Shown here piece by piece: positions 22,897-34,700 of a DNA stretch of 64,000 nucleotides. Numbering within the stretch: the first letter of the stretch is position 1; every line of letters starts with the position of its first letter. A program made the position numbers and the translations under genes. Below the pieces are notes generated by a model. It was not told where the DNA came from and did not search any database. It saw nothing but the letters and a program-made list of their open reading frames with translations. Location: contig JASJOG010000002.1 of NCBI GenBank assembly GCA_030142905.1, positions 6,928,501-6,992,500 on the forward strand. The letters are read 5' to 3'. Source of the DNA: Heliopora coerulea (taxonomy: Eukaryota > Cnidaria > Anthozoa > Scleralcyonacea > Helioporidae).

Positions 22897-23030
22897 GTTT
22901 CATTCTCACAAGTTTGTCGCCTGGTATAGTTGATGCTGATAATGTCTGCTACCAACACTTCTTCCGAAAGATTGTTTTGTGCTCTCCGTAGAGTAAAGAA
23001 TTACTTGAGACCAACCATGCATCAACAAAT
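22897..23030 (+). pseudogene. hAT transposase C-terminal (dimerisation) relic
   Basis: The + strand reads VSFSQVCRLV, a TAG stop, then LMLIMSATNTSSERLFCALR followed by RVKNYLRPTMHQ. The SATN..SERLF.ALRRVK..LR..M core is the signature of the hAT C-terminal dimerisation domain. The frame is lost straight after this block. Only about 45 codons survive and no other part of the transposase was found nearby. Confidence 0.75.
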
Positions 23031-24302
23031 TTATTCATGTTTCATATACTTTATCTATTATACTCTCTATACGTCATATCTTAGTTTAAACACTACGTTC
23101 TTACCTAGCCATACCGCCAAATTTGATGTCATTGATTCAGTAACGTAGCAGTATGTATTTTTAGTCAACTGTATGTTTGTAGCACGTAAGATGATCGTCG
23201 CACAACCTAACTAAAAATCGCTTTAAAACTTTGTGTGAAGCTCGTCATCGATGAGCTTATTAATATCTACCCTATAAGTGCATCGCTAAAACATCGGAAA
23301 CTATATCTGTGGAAGTCACCAGAAAATACCTACCACCAACTCGATGAAAACCAACTTGTAAGCAATCGCAAGATCTTCCATTCGAAGCGTTTAACATCTT
23401 TACAATGCCTACCGGGAAGTATTGCGCAAGAATTGCAATATTGCGACAAGAAAAACAAAAACAACTAAAAAAACCAGAAAACTAAGCCAAAACATCGATT
23501 CGTGCTACTAAAAGTAACCCGAGTAATTAGAAGAAATAAAAAATTCTTATTGTCCCCAGTAAACTGACACCACTCAAAGGGTTGGTGCAGAGTACAAACG
23601 GCTCAGAAAAACTTCCTTCAGATTTTTTCTACAAAAAATTATTGAAAACATTGGTCTTATGGGGGAAATTTCCAGATATCTAAACAAACGGAACTGATAA
23701 CAAGAGATTACAAAAATTTACTTTCAGTTTTTTCTATTTACAACATTTGTGCTGTGCAGGCGCCAGTGCTATTCCAGTTGACGGCAGGAAGCTCAGCTTA
23801 CAACAAAGCGTGCAAGTTATTTGTCTCTTCATTTAATAACCATCAATCGTCTATGGCTTCTGCCGATTTCCAGTTAATTATCAAACCACAAAATCTCTTC
23901 TTTTTGCGTACGAAACATGTACACCATTTAACGCCAACAACAGCTATAAAAAACTCTGTCTCCAGGCAGGCCGTTGTAGAGAAGTTTTACCGCAAGCTCG
24001 GCAGAAACAAATTTCGGATGCATGCGAACTAGTGGCGTAGGAAGTAAAAAGGAGGGGGTTGCAGCCCCAACAAAACTCACACTGGGTGTGGCCAAGATAC
24101 CTCTCGGTTCACCAAATAATTTCGACTTTCGGAGAAGAAAATGGTTTGGTTTCACTTTCAAACAGTCATTTTCTTTAAGGCTTTTTATTATTTTTCATTA
24201 TTTATCATTAGTATTTCCATTATTATCACAACTCGTACTCTACCAGCTAAGAACAGTGCAAGGGTCCCAGCCTGCTACAGGCTCCAAGCAGCCCGCCAGG
24301 TA
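23031..24302. other. no gene recognised
   Basis: Frames at 23,235-23,468 and 23,754-24,032 (+) are 77 and 92 codons long, with no known motif and no clear splice context. I leave them unassigned. Confidence 0.35.
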
Positions 24303-24303
24303 A

Positions 24304-24336
<33 letters not shown>

Positions 24337-24430
24337 GATGATGGTGATTATGATTGTTAGTTTATTATTATTATAATACTATTATCATTATTGTTGTTAT
24401 TATTATTATTACTATTATTATTACCATTGT
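24303..24430. repeat. (ATT)n microsatellite
   Basis: A pure ATT run at 24,303-24,336, then an imperfect TTATTA-rich tail to about 24,430. Confidence 0.85.
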
Positions 24431-24499
24431 TAAAACCTGTGAACCGTAGCAATACCTTTAATATAAGGTCATTCCAATAAAGCTATCATTTACCTTCTT

Positions 24500-24745
24500 G
24501 TTCCTAACTCTCCTCTCCTCTACTATCTCCATCCCACAATCCTTTCCCCTCCTCTCCTCCCTCCAGTCCTCACATCTCCACCTCTCTGTGCCTCCACCTC
24601 TCTGTGCCTCCACCCATCCATTCACCCATTAATCCATTCATTCATTCATCCATCCATGAAACATCCATCCATTCTTCCTTCCACATGATAACCTGTCAAC
24701 TTTCCCATTTAACTCCCCATCTACTCACCCACCCACCCATCGGTA
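24500..24745. repeat. CT-rich / CCAT simple-sequence tract
   Basis: C/T-rich on the + strand with CTCTCC, CACCTCTCTGTGCCTC (twice in tandem at about 24,582-24,612) and CATCCATC/CATTCATT units. Confidence 0.75.
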
Positions 24746-25390
24746 AACTCTTAAGGCGAACGAAGAATTGAACTGAATTATTAAGAAAGCTGAAAAAATG
24801 CAATATTTCTCCAAGACACAAATGGCCCTCCATCCATTCATGATCCATCCATCCTTTTACTCAATAGTTCATTTTATGATTTCATCGCAAGTTTTGATTC
24901 ACGTTACGTATCTTTTTCTTTTGTAAATTCTTAATATCTTTGTTTGTTTACAGGGGTAGTTTTCAATCATTCACGAGTATTTTCTGTTTGCTGATGTTTA
25001 CCTTTACTGGTTAGTTTAAACTATTAATAATAATTCCGCGTTTCAGAGGAAATAATGTACTAGAAGCACATGTCGTTAGCAGCAGCAAATTATAATTAGG
25101 ACTTGAACGGATCTTACACAGTATCATGGGAACTCAAGAAATAAAGGCTCACGACGGGGTCCGGGTCAGCAACCCTTCGCGTTGATAATCTTTGACATCT
25201 GCGATGGTAATAGTGTACTTGGTTCGGTAAATCTTTGCTAAAGGAAAGTCACTGGTGTCATGAAATACCCAACAAGCGAATGAGGGACGTCTTGCCTAGA
25301 ATATAAATTCCAGAAAGAATTTAGCAACACTGCAAGTTGTTTTCAATTCCGGGATGCATTTATGAAGGTGTGTTCTAAGTAAGCAAAAAC

Positions 25391-25398
25391 TATAAATA
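25391..25398 (+). promoter_or_regulatory. TATA box of the class IIa HDAC gene
   Basis: TATAAATA (in CTATAAATAG) lies about 330 bp upstream of the start codon at 25,724. A start of transcription about 30 bp downstream (near 25,421-25,440, where TCAGT-like initiator words occur) would give a ~300-nt 5' UTR. Inferred from sequence only. Confidence 0.4.
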
Positions 25399-25723
25399 GA
25401 ACACAGTCAGTGTATGTGCGAGCCGAGTCTTAGTCCATTCAGTAGTGTTATTGAAAAGCTTCGAGTACGTGGGTGGTTGAAGTCTATCAGTAACTCTGTG
25501 TGTGATTCAACAGAAAACGCATTTCTGACTTGGATAAACGTTACTGGTCCGCAGTTTCTTGGTATTGCTTTGTACGTGTTTGAGAGTTGAGACTGACTCC
25601 TATTTGAATACTCACGTTACATGTAGTGACCAGGTTTCCTGAGGAAGTGTGACAGAAGGCTTGAGAACATATCTACGACTGTATTTGGAACGTTTGGTTG
25701 CGAAAAACAACAAAGAACTGACA

Positions 25724-25748
25724 ATGGACTCTTCAAAAGAATCGAAGG
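25724..25748 (+). CDS. HDAC exon 1 (start codon)
   Basis: ATG at 25,724 opens MDSSKESK; the donor GTAAGC follows G at 25,748 (phase 1). The ATG context is ACAATGG. The upstream part of the transcript is presumably 5' UTR. Confidence 0.75.
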
Positions 25749-28700
25749 GTAAGCGATGTCCGTTGTAGCTTTTAAAGACGAGCATTTATAACCTATATCT
25801 TGAGTTCGTATTGATAGCATTATTCTAAAAATTCTCATGGCTTCCCCTTTATGTTGTCCTTTTATTGCGTATTAGTGAATGGTTATTCAGCTTAATCGTT
25901 GGTTCCCTGCTAATGTTATCAAAGTGATAACTTTGGTCATAAGTTTCTTAATTCACAAAGTTGTTCATGCAAATTGATATTAGGTTTCTTTTGTAGTACG
26001 TAAACAAAGAGAAAAGTTTTTGTTAAAGTTTTTCACATGAAAAGCATGAGATCTCTCCAGAACCGGTACTATTATTGATGATATATTCATGACCAGAAAC
26101 AAGTCTTAATATTTCTGCTTTGTATTTTGAAGAACATTTCGGATCCATAAAGGCCTTTCCTCAGCAAATGCATCCCATTTTACAAAGCTATATTGGCTTA
26201 CTCACTGTCAAATTTTGATCTGTCACTCAACCTCGTTGGAACATAAGACTTTCTGGATACACAGTAGAAAAAGTCGTTGGAAATATTGTCTATGATGCGT
26301 CTTTATACCTTAATGTTCAAAACTGTGATTACTCCATTGATTAATTAACGACATCGTACAAAATTCGGAATGGTGTTGAAATTGCCCCATATAGTTGACG
26401 GCCGATGTTCGCAATTTTCGGAAGATAATATTTACCAGCCTTTGTTCCTCTGTGACCTTAAATGAAAGTATATTCGTAACGGTCTCAATTTTTAAGCGTT
26501 CGACAAACTGATTTTTCTCTGAATCATTGAGTTTGTGTGGAATTAGGATTAATGGTATGTTTTCTTGGGGTCATTGGTATCTGGCTGTTCGGTATAGATG
26601 CGACTTCCTGGCAAGAACTTGAAATGCTAATTTTTCCCATATACTCATGGGGAGTTTTTTTTTATAATTTTATAAGAGTGCCAGTAATGCTTTGAGTCAA
26701 GAAAGCCCAAATGCGGAGTGTTCAAGTACTTTACTGTTGTCATTTTGGTCTTCATGCAAAATCTTTTACTTTAGGCTTAATATATACAAATGAACATGTA
26801 TGCAAACAGCTCTGTTTCAGTGTGTAGATGTCGAGGCTGTACTTTTTGCATTGAAGGGTTTTGTAGAGGCCAGTATATTAACTAAGCATGTGTTAATGAT
26901 CTGCTAAAATAATAATTAGAGGCTTGCTTCTCCATGAAACTGTTCAAAGCTTTTGCAGTTTATGTATTCATCTACTATAGGATTTGGAGAAAAATTGCTC
27001 TATGGTTGATCTGTATCGGTTTAAAATCTCAGTTTACCCAATAAAACTTTGCTGGCTGCACCAATAACTATTGACTGCAAGTTGAAAACTTTCAGAAAAC
27101 AAACTGCATATTAAAAATTTATGCCAGCAACTTGTTAAACTTATACAAACAGTGTGTAATGGTTTACAATATAAAAAAGTAGCAATTTATAATAGAAATG
27201 TAGGTGAGGCCTCCTCTCCAATAGTCTTTTGAAAAGAATGAAATGAAAAGAAGGTTGTCAGAGGACAGAAAACAGAAAAATGTTGTGTGGTAAAAGAGTG
27301 ATTGACCATGAGAACCTTCATACTTGCATCTTCAAGCCTATCGCATTGCCTCACTTGATGAAAATGAAGCCACTGAGACAGAAACAGTGTTACTTGTTGT
27401 TCTTATTGTGGTAGAATCTGAAGAGCTATGGCTTTTCTGAAAACAGCATGTTCGAAAGCAATGGCAAGTCTACAGTATCTTAAAATTTACTGCTACAAAA
27501 ATATTAAGGCAAAGTTCGTAGACAAAAAAGAACTGTTCTAAAGTATTTCAACCTTGTGAATATATTATACCCTATGAAATAATAGCCCACCTGAAAGTGG
27601 CAACTCCTTATGGTTACTGAATTAACCCTTTCACTCCCGACTTTTTTGACCCTGCAATGCTACCCCTGCCCAAGTTAATTAGGCTTCGGGCAACAAATAT
27701 CATACCAGACTCAAGTTTTTAATCTATAGCAAAAAAATCTCACCATTTAACTGCTTAGTATATAAATAAAAGTTGTAGCTCATAAAATTTTGAATGATTT
27801 ACATACTATAAAATGACCATCAGTGCCCTACTAAAATAATTATGAATGAATGAACAGGAGCCTTAAGTTTAAAATTTGAACTTGGTGCCATTGAAGGTTA
27901 GCCAATTATAAATTTAAATTTGAAATTTACATATTTTCTAGTTGAAATTGTAAAAACACAGGCAAATATACTCAATAAACTTGAACAAGAACAAATAAGG
28001 TTGAAAAGTAACAAAATTTAAACTGTTTTTAGTCATCCAAAGGTTGGCTGTGCCACTCTTTCCAACATTGCCCTTTGCAGAGAATGACACCACACTGTCC
28101 ACAACCAAAACGTGATTCTCGAGGTCGTTTTGCTTTGTGATTTGTGGCCTTTTCCCTTTTTTGCTTCCTTTGGCAATTCTTGCACTGTTTCCCCTTAGAC
28201 CCTGCTAAAAGTTGCACATATTGATGCTCAACATTAGCAAGAACTGGCTGTGCTTGTGGTCGTCCAACTTTCTTTCGTGCACAGAAAGTACCGATCAGAT
28301 CTTTGGCAAGTGAAAGACAGAACTTTGTGTTGTCATTCAAGTGGACGTATCTCAGAATCGCCAGAAATCGGTTTCTTGGGAAAACTTTTGCGATTTCTGC
28401 TTGGTAAAGGAAAGGTTCTTGTTTGTTCCAATAACTGCGCTGCGTTGGAAGCTGCACAATGCTCATCATGACTTGAACGCCAAGAAAGGCCTTTAGCTCC
28501 TTGACGCTGAGCTTGTTTGCTGTTCCATCTTCATTAAACCAGTCAGGATCTTTCTCCTCTTTATCAGCATTTTCCTGTGAAGCATAGAGATTAGTTTGCT
28601 CCACAATGTGTTGAAGCACTTCAACCCTGAAAAGTAGCAGGGTAATTCCATATAAAACTAGGACAAAAAAAAGAACTTTGACACCCACCCTCTCAGATTT

Positions 28701-31700
28701 TCTTAAAATTTATACCATTTGTACATACTATTGAGACTAGCAAAAGTGCAAAATTTCAACCCATAACTTCAAACGGTTCCAAAGATATGACGTTTTGAAA
28801 TTTGGGCTAAAATACCCTAATTTGCACCTATGTCGGCCATTATGGATTTTCGCGTTTTACAAATCATTCAATATCTCAGGTCCAGATAGACCAAACAGGC
28901 TGAAAATTGGTACCTGAGTATTTTTAGGGGTGCTGAATCCAAAAATGAGAAGAGAAGTAAAGTTAAAGAGGTGATTTTTTTAATTTAAAATTGATGCAGC
29001 TAATTAATTGGTCTCGTCACCAAGGTGAACTTCTGATGGGATCGCCAAAGGTGCCCAACTCAGACAGTTTGCAAACTTTCTGGGGATAAACTAGACATAG
29101 TAGACTACTTGTGTGTAGAAAATCTTTTTGGCATCTCAAAGACATCAAAAGATATAGTTGTGTACATTTGGACATATTCTTGCAGTATAATGAGTACCAA
29201 TTCTACACTTGCTAGCTGTACACACTCTTTTTAATGGTTAGAACAGCAGTATAAGTTGCTATATTTAACATCTGTACAGTTTTTAACTTTAAAGAAACTT
29301 TGAAGAACCATCTCAACCTATCTGTTGATAAGTTTTCCAAGAAAATGGAAGTCATGAGAATATTAACTTGAATTAAGTCTTAAGCTAAAAAACTTTTTAT
29401 GTGCAGGAATGCCTTAGATTTATTTTATGCTTGTAAATTCTCTTATCAGAATGAGATTTGAAATATATTGTGAAGCACAGAACTGTCTTTGTCTCTGGTT
29501 GGGAAAAGTCTGTGAAGTATCTAGTTGAAGGAAGTTAATTTGTACCATCTTAGAACTTAAAAAGTATGGAAAAATTCTCACTAAAAGACTATTTTTAGAA
29601 TTGAGTTTGAAGAAAGTTCCAATGGATTGTCTTTAAAGTTAAAAACTGTACAGATGTTAAATATAGCAACTTATACTGCTGTTCTAACCATTAAAAAGAG
29701 TGTGTACAGCTAGCAAGTGTAGAATTGGTACTCATTATACTGCAAGAATATGTCCAAATGTACCCAACTATAACTTTTGATGTCTTTGAGATGCCAAAAA
29801 GATTTTCTACACACAAGTAGTCTACTATGTCTAGTTTATCCCCAGAAAGTTTGCAAACTGTCTGAGTTGGGCACCTTTGGCGATCCCATCAGACGTTCAC
29901 CTTGGTGACGAGACCAATTAATTAGCTGCGTCAATTTTAAATTAAAAAAATCACCTCTTTAACTTTACTTCTCTTCTCATTTTTGGATTCAGCACCCCTA
30001 AAAATACTCAGGTACCAATTTTCAGCCTGTTTGGTCTATCTGGACCTGAGATATTGAATGATTTGTAAAACGCGAAAATCCATAATGGCCGACATAGGTG
30101 CAAATTAGGGTATTTTAGCCCAAATTTCAAAATGTCGTATCATTGGAACTGTTTGGAGTTATGGGTTGAAATTTTGCACTTTTGCTAGTCTCAATAGTAT
30201 GTACAAATTGTGTAGATTTCAAGGAAATCTGAGAGGGTGGGTGTCATGGCTGTCCCACTTTTATATGGAATTACCCAGCAGAAAGAATCCCAAAGCTGTT
30301 TGAACTGCTGGAAGATTCACTGGGCCAAAGAATCAAGTGAAATCTGGTGAGCTGACAAAACTTGCTTCTCTAGACCATTCAAGAACTTCTGCCCAAATCG
30401 GTTCACCTTCATCTCTTTTGTCGATGTCAGCACCATCTTCGACTTCATCATCACTTAATTCAAATCCGTAGAACTCTTCTTCACTGTCAGAGTTACCAAA
30501 AAAATCCTGAAACATATCCATCTTACATACGAAATATAGTGTAACAGCTTGATTCGAGTTTCAATTTATAGTAACTTTTCAATATGTTTTAACAATTTAG
30601 TCTTACCACAAGGCTCTTTGCAACAATAACAAAGTCAACTTAAAATTTCATGCTCTTTCCGATGATGCAATCTGTTTTTCCTAATATGGTAAGCCTGCTG
30701 AGCTATGATTGGCTAAACCAAGGTGATCAGAAAATATGGAAAAATCCGTATGCGGGCAATGTGGGTCATTAGCATAATATGGAAATTTCCATATGCGGGT
30801 GTGAAAGGGTTAAAGAGCCACCAATAGTCACTACATTTAGAATTCTGTTATTTAGAAGAAGTTGAGAGTCTGAAAAATAATTCTTAAAATTATTGTGAGT
30901 ATTCTCCCAATTAGACATTGAGATGACTACCATCATATTAACAATACTTTTATGCTGATTTTAGGTTCACCAGCTGTGACTTCTCTCCCCCAATCAGCCA
31001 TGAGCATTCAAGCAGGTGGCAAGGACAAGACAGGTACAGAATACAGTGTGCTGCTCTTTATGTCCTGTAATCTGGACAATTATAGACAGCTACAATATTT
31101 TGAATTTTCCTTTTATTTGTAATATAATATTTACTATTTCTCAATCAATACACTTGCTTTTGTGCTTGCCTTCTTCTTACATATTACATATCGAATTATT
31201 AACTTTGCTTGGGGAACCATTTTGTCACTATATCAGCAATTGCTAATGTTCAAATGTAAGCAGACTTTTTGGGACAGGCAATCAAATGATAATCGGCAAT
31301 TAATAGTTTATTCCACTAATAAATTATTTGAATATTGTGTCAAAGTAGCACAAGCTATCTGGTCAGTTCTGTTTCAGCATCATCCTTAGGTCAATGTGAA
31401 CAGGTAGCACATTACCCTGAGGATGATTCTGAAATAGAATCAAAACATTGCACATCCTTATTGATAAGTGTTAAGTTGTCACAAACCTCTCATGCATTCA
31501 TAGTGGAATAAATTTCTGTTACCAATTGAATCAATAGCACAATTATAAAGTAGCAGTTTTAAGACCTGGAGATGCAAGTTCAAATGCTTCTCAACTTTGC
31601 AGAGTTGACTTTTTTGGTGTAGGTTAATCATGGCATTTTCTCTCCATCCAGTTAGTGCATTTTAATTAGCACTGATTTCTAACATTAATTGTAGTATAAA

Positions 31701-34700
31701 TCATTAATTTTGTTGGCAAAGTTGTGATGTCACTTGTTTAAAATATAAAGTACAGTATGTGACAATATTGTGTTAACCTCAAACATGTAAAAGTTTGGCT
31801 TTCTACTGAGTGTTGGTTATACTTACTGTCACAAAGAAGTTGGGGCTTAGGTCTCAATCTTTTTTTTTCCCCAGAAGTCAGTTTTAATAGTATAAGGTGT
31901 GGAACTAAACAAGATATATTGAAACTAATATACTGTATTCTAGGTGTTCATTGTGTTAATGCTAAAATATTCTTGTGGAGTTTTCATAATGGACCATATA
32001 TTACAAGTTCTTATAATATATTAAAAACAGGTTAAAAACCTTTCCAATATAAGATGAGCCACCCATTTGAAGTTTGTTTTTATGGATACATTAATTGCAC
32101 ACATTGAAGTGCAGTTATAATGGTTCAATTGCACTACTTTAAAACAATAAAACTAAAGTACCGTAAATGATCGATTAAGCGCCGCAGCATTTATTTTCAT
32201 TTTTCCAGTTAAAGATGCAGCGTTTATTTGAGAGCAGCGCTTATTCAAAAGTGGTGCTTTTTTCAAAGACGGGTGAAACATTTAGTGTAATGTATGGAGA
32301 ATAAAGAAGGCACGTATTATTGTCGGGCACGTCCCTATAGAACTTTCAAGTCTAACTCATTATTTTCTGAAGGCGGACGAATCAAATAGCATCTTAGCTG
32401 AAGTTACAGGAAAGAGAAAGCCCAAGGTTGGGCTGGTGGTTCTTGCAAAGTTTACAGGATACACTGTAAATCGACAACATGCACAGGTGTTAGACTCAGA
32501 GTAGAGCAAGAAGGAGGAGAAATTTATACACCTAGAATTATTATATGAACCCAATTGTAAGAGATATCCTACATTAAAACTTAAGAACTCTCGAATTGGT
32601 CATGATCTCCTTTCTCAATCATGTTATGATATCTCAGTGCAGCGTTTATTTATAAATCCTCAAATTGGCGCTGCGGTGCTAATTCAATAGCAGCGCTTAT
32701 TAAATTATTTTCAGTAAAGGTGTGGCACTTATTTGAGAGCGGCACTTGTTCGGTTAGCAGCACTTAATCGATCATTTACGGTAATTATATTCCTTATGGT
32801 ATTTGCCAGAACTTATGTTATGCCCTTCTGTTCATTAACTTTTAGCATAAGCAGTATGAATGCTTCATCATCTTTATGACCTTAATACCCAGAAGGGCTA
32901 GCCACCCAAACCACCTCCTCCATTATAATGTCGAATATTTCTTGTCATATGATCTGTTCCTGTCATTTCCATATCACTCCCAGGGTCAAATTTAAAATTT
33001 TCAGTTCAAGGACAATAGTGTCTGAGGATATTATCTTGAAATTTGGCTATCCTAGAACATTTTTTGCTTTTCTTGAAGAGAAGACATGCAACCTTGTCTA
33101 AGCACCTAGCAGGGTTATTGTTAATTTTTTTCTTAGGATGTAGAAAGTTGAAAATAGTGGGTAATGAAGTTGCTTGCCCCTATGCCTGTATGTTGGGGGT
33201 GTAAGGGTGGTACACACTGAAGGGCAAAGCCCCAGGGAGTTGGTGAGTGGCACTTCACAATTTGATGCCCTAATCCATGAAGGTTTATTAATTTCCAAAC
33301 TAAAACCTTCCTCAAATAAGAACGTGTGATTCTTCTCACTCTCCTTATTTTAATTTCACTATCTCCTACTTACTAACACCTCTTTTGTCATTCTTCAGTT
33401 ACTCTCTCACCAATTGTCTGCCACCTCTTTCATCATACCTTAGCAACACTCATTATTCCACTCTATTTTTGTAATCATTAAGCTTCAAAAGTTCCAGATA
33501 TGTGTATATAGTTATCATCTACTCTGATGATGTTACAGGTTATGTAATGAAATGTCAGTGACTAAAAATTATTCGGATTATCAACTGGTTCATTTTTTGT
33601 TTGTTTGTTCAACAATGCTGCTACTAAGAATAATATGCTGGCCAGTAATATTCATGACAAGGCTACAATTCCTGCCTGGTGTTTCAATCACCTCAGTGTC
33701 AGATACATGTAAATACCTTCACAATATCTGATGAAAGGAATGTTTTTAACACAATCCAGATTCCTTTCAAATGCAGTGGATTTTGAACAAACAACTCTGG
33801 GTGGATAATTTTGGTAAATACCCCTGGAAAATGGCCAGTAATATTTGCTTGGGTAAAAATAACCAGTTTCTCGCTTTTACCGGTAACATTACAAGAACAC
33901 TGATCTGGGATGATAAACATTTTGATTTACATTATTCTAAGTTTGGAAATCTGCCATTGCTTACTGCAAAGAACTACTTTCCACATGTACTCAGAGTTAC
34001 TTGCTAGATTGGGCAAGTATTTTCTGCTTATTTGTGTTTTTTACTTTCCACTGAAAAATTTTACTCTCCAGTCGTGAACAGGTGAGTGTTAGTGTCGAGC
34101 CCTGAGTATACTATTGTCTTTTCTTTTCTTTTTTGTTCTTTTACCAGACGCTGTTCCTCTCAGTCCTGGCCTTCAAATGATGAATGCTCATCTCATTCCA
34201 ACTTCTGCACAACAGTTAGAAGAGCTTTTCAAGCACGGCTATCATCCGCAGCTTTCACCATCTTCCTATCAGCAATTAATTTTACAGCAATGGCAGTTAG
34301 CCCAGGTATTGTACGATCATTTTTTAGCGACGAGTGAAATAACTGTTTATGTTGAGTCATTACTATGCACGATATGAAGTTGCTTCAGGATATGGAGTAG
34401 TGGCCCAGCCAGACTGTCTGGCAACCAGGGGTAAATTAGTGTTTATGATTTTAGAAATTTGAGAGCTTGGATATATGTTAAGATAGATGAATGATCTTCA
34501 AGCTTTGTGCTCAGAACATGATTTCTCAGCCCCAGACGGGGATCGAACCCGCAACCTTCTGATGACCGGTGAGACGCTCTAACCATTGAGCTACCGAGAC
34601 TCAGATGGTGAGCTAAGGTGCAAGTTCGATATATATGTGCGACCTAAGCGGAAGCCACTATATATTAATAATGATGAAGGCAGTTTATGATTTTAGAAAT

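Larger units (their letters stand above)
27626..30809 (-). mobile_element. piggyBac-type element with TTAA duplication
   Basis: TTAA at 27,622-27,625 and 30,810-30,813 flanks inverted ends CCCTTTCACTCCCG (left) and the complement of CGGGTGTGAAAGGG (right). TTAA and CCC...GGG ends are diagnostic of piggyBac. Inside, on the - strand, are an N-terminal and a C-terminal piece of a piggyBac transposase, and a 1.64-kb foldback insertion. It inserted in intron 1 of the HDAC gene, in opposite orientation. Confidence 0.9.

Noticed and set aside
28250..28471. 73-codon + strand frame
   Set aside because: Shadow of the piggyBac transposase on the - strand.
34529..34600. Functional tRNA-Thr gene
   Set aside because: Several copies with shared flanking body and inverted arrangement point to a SINE, and the acceptor stem relies on wobbles.
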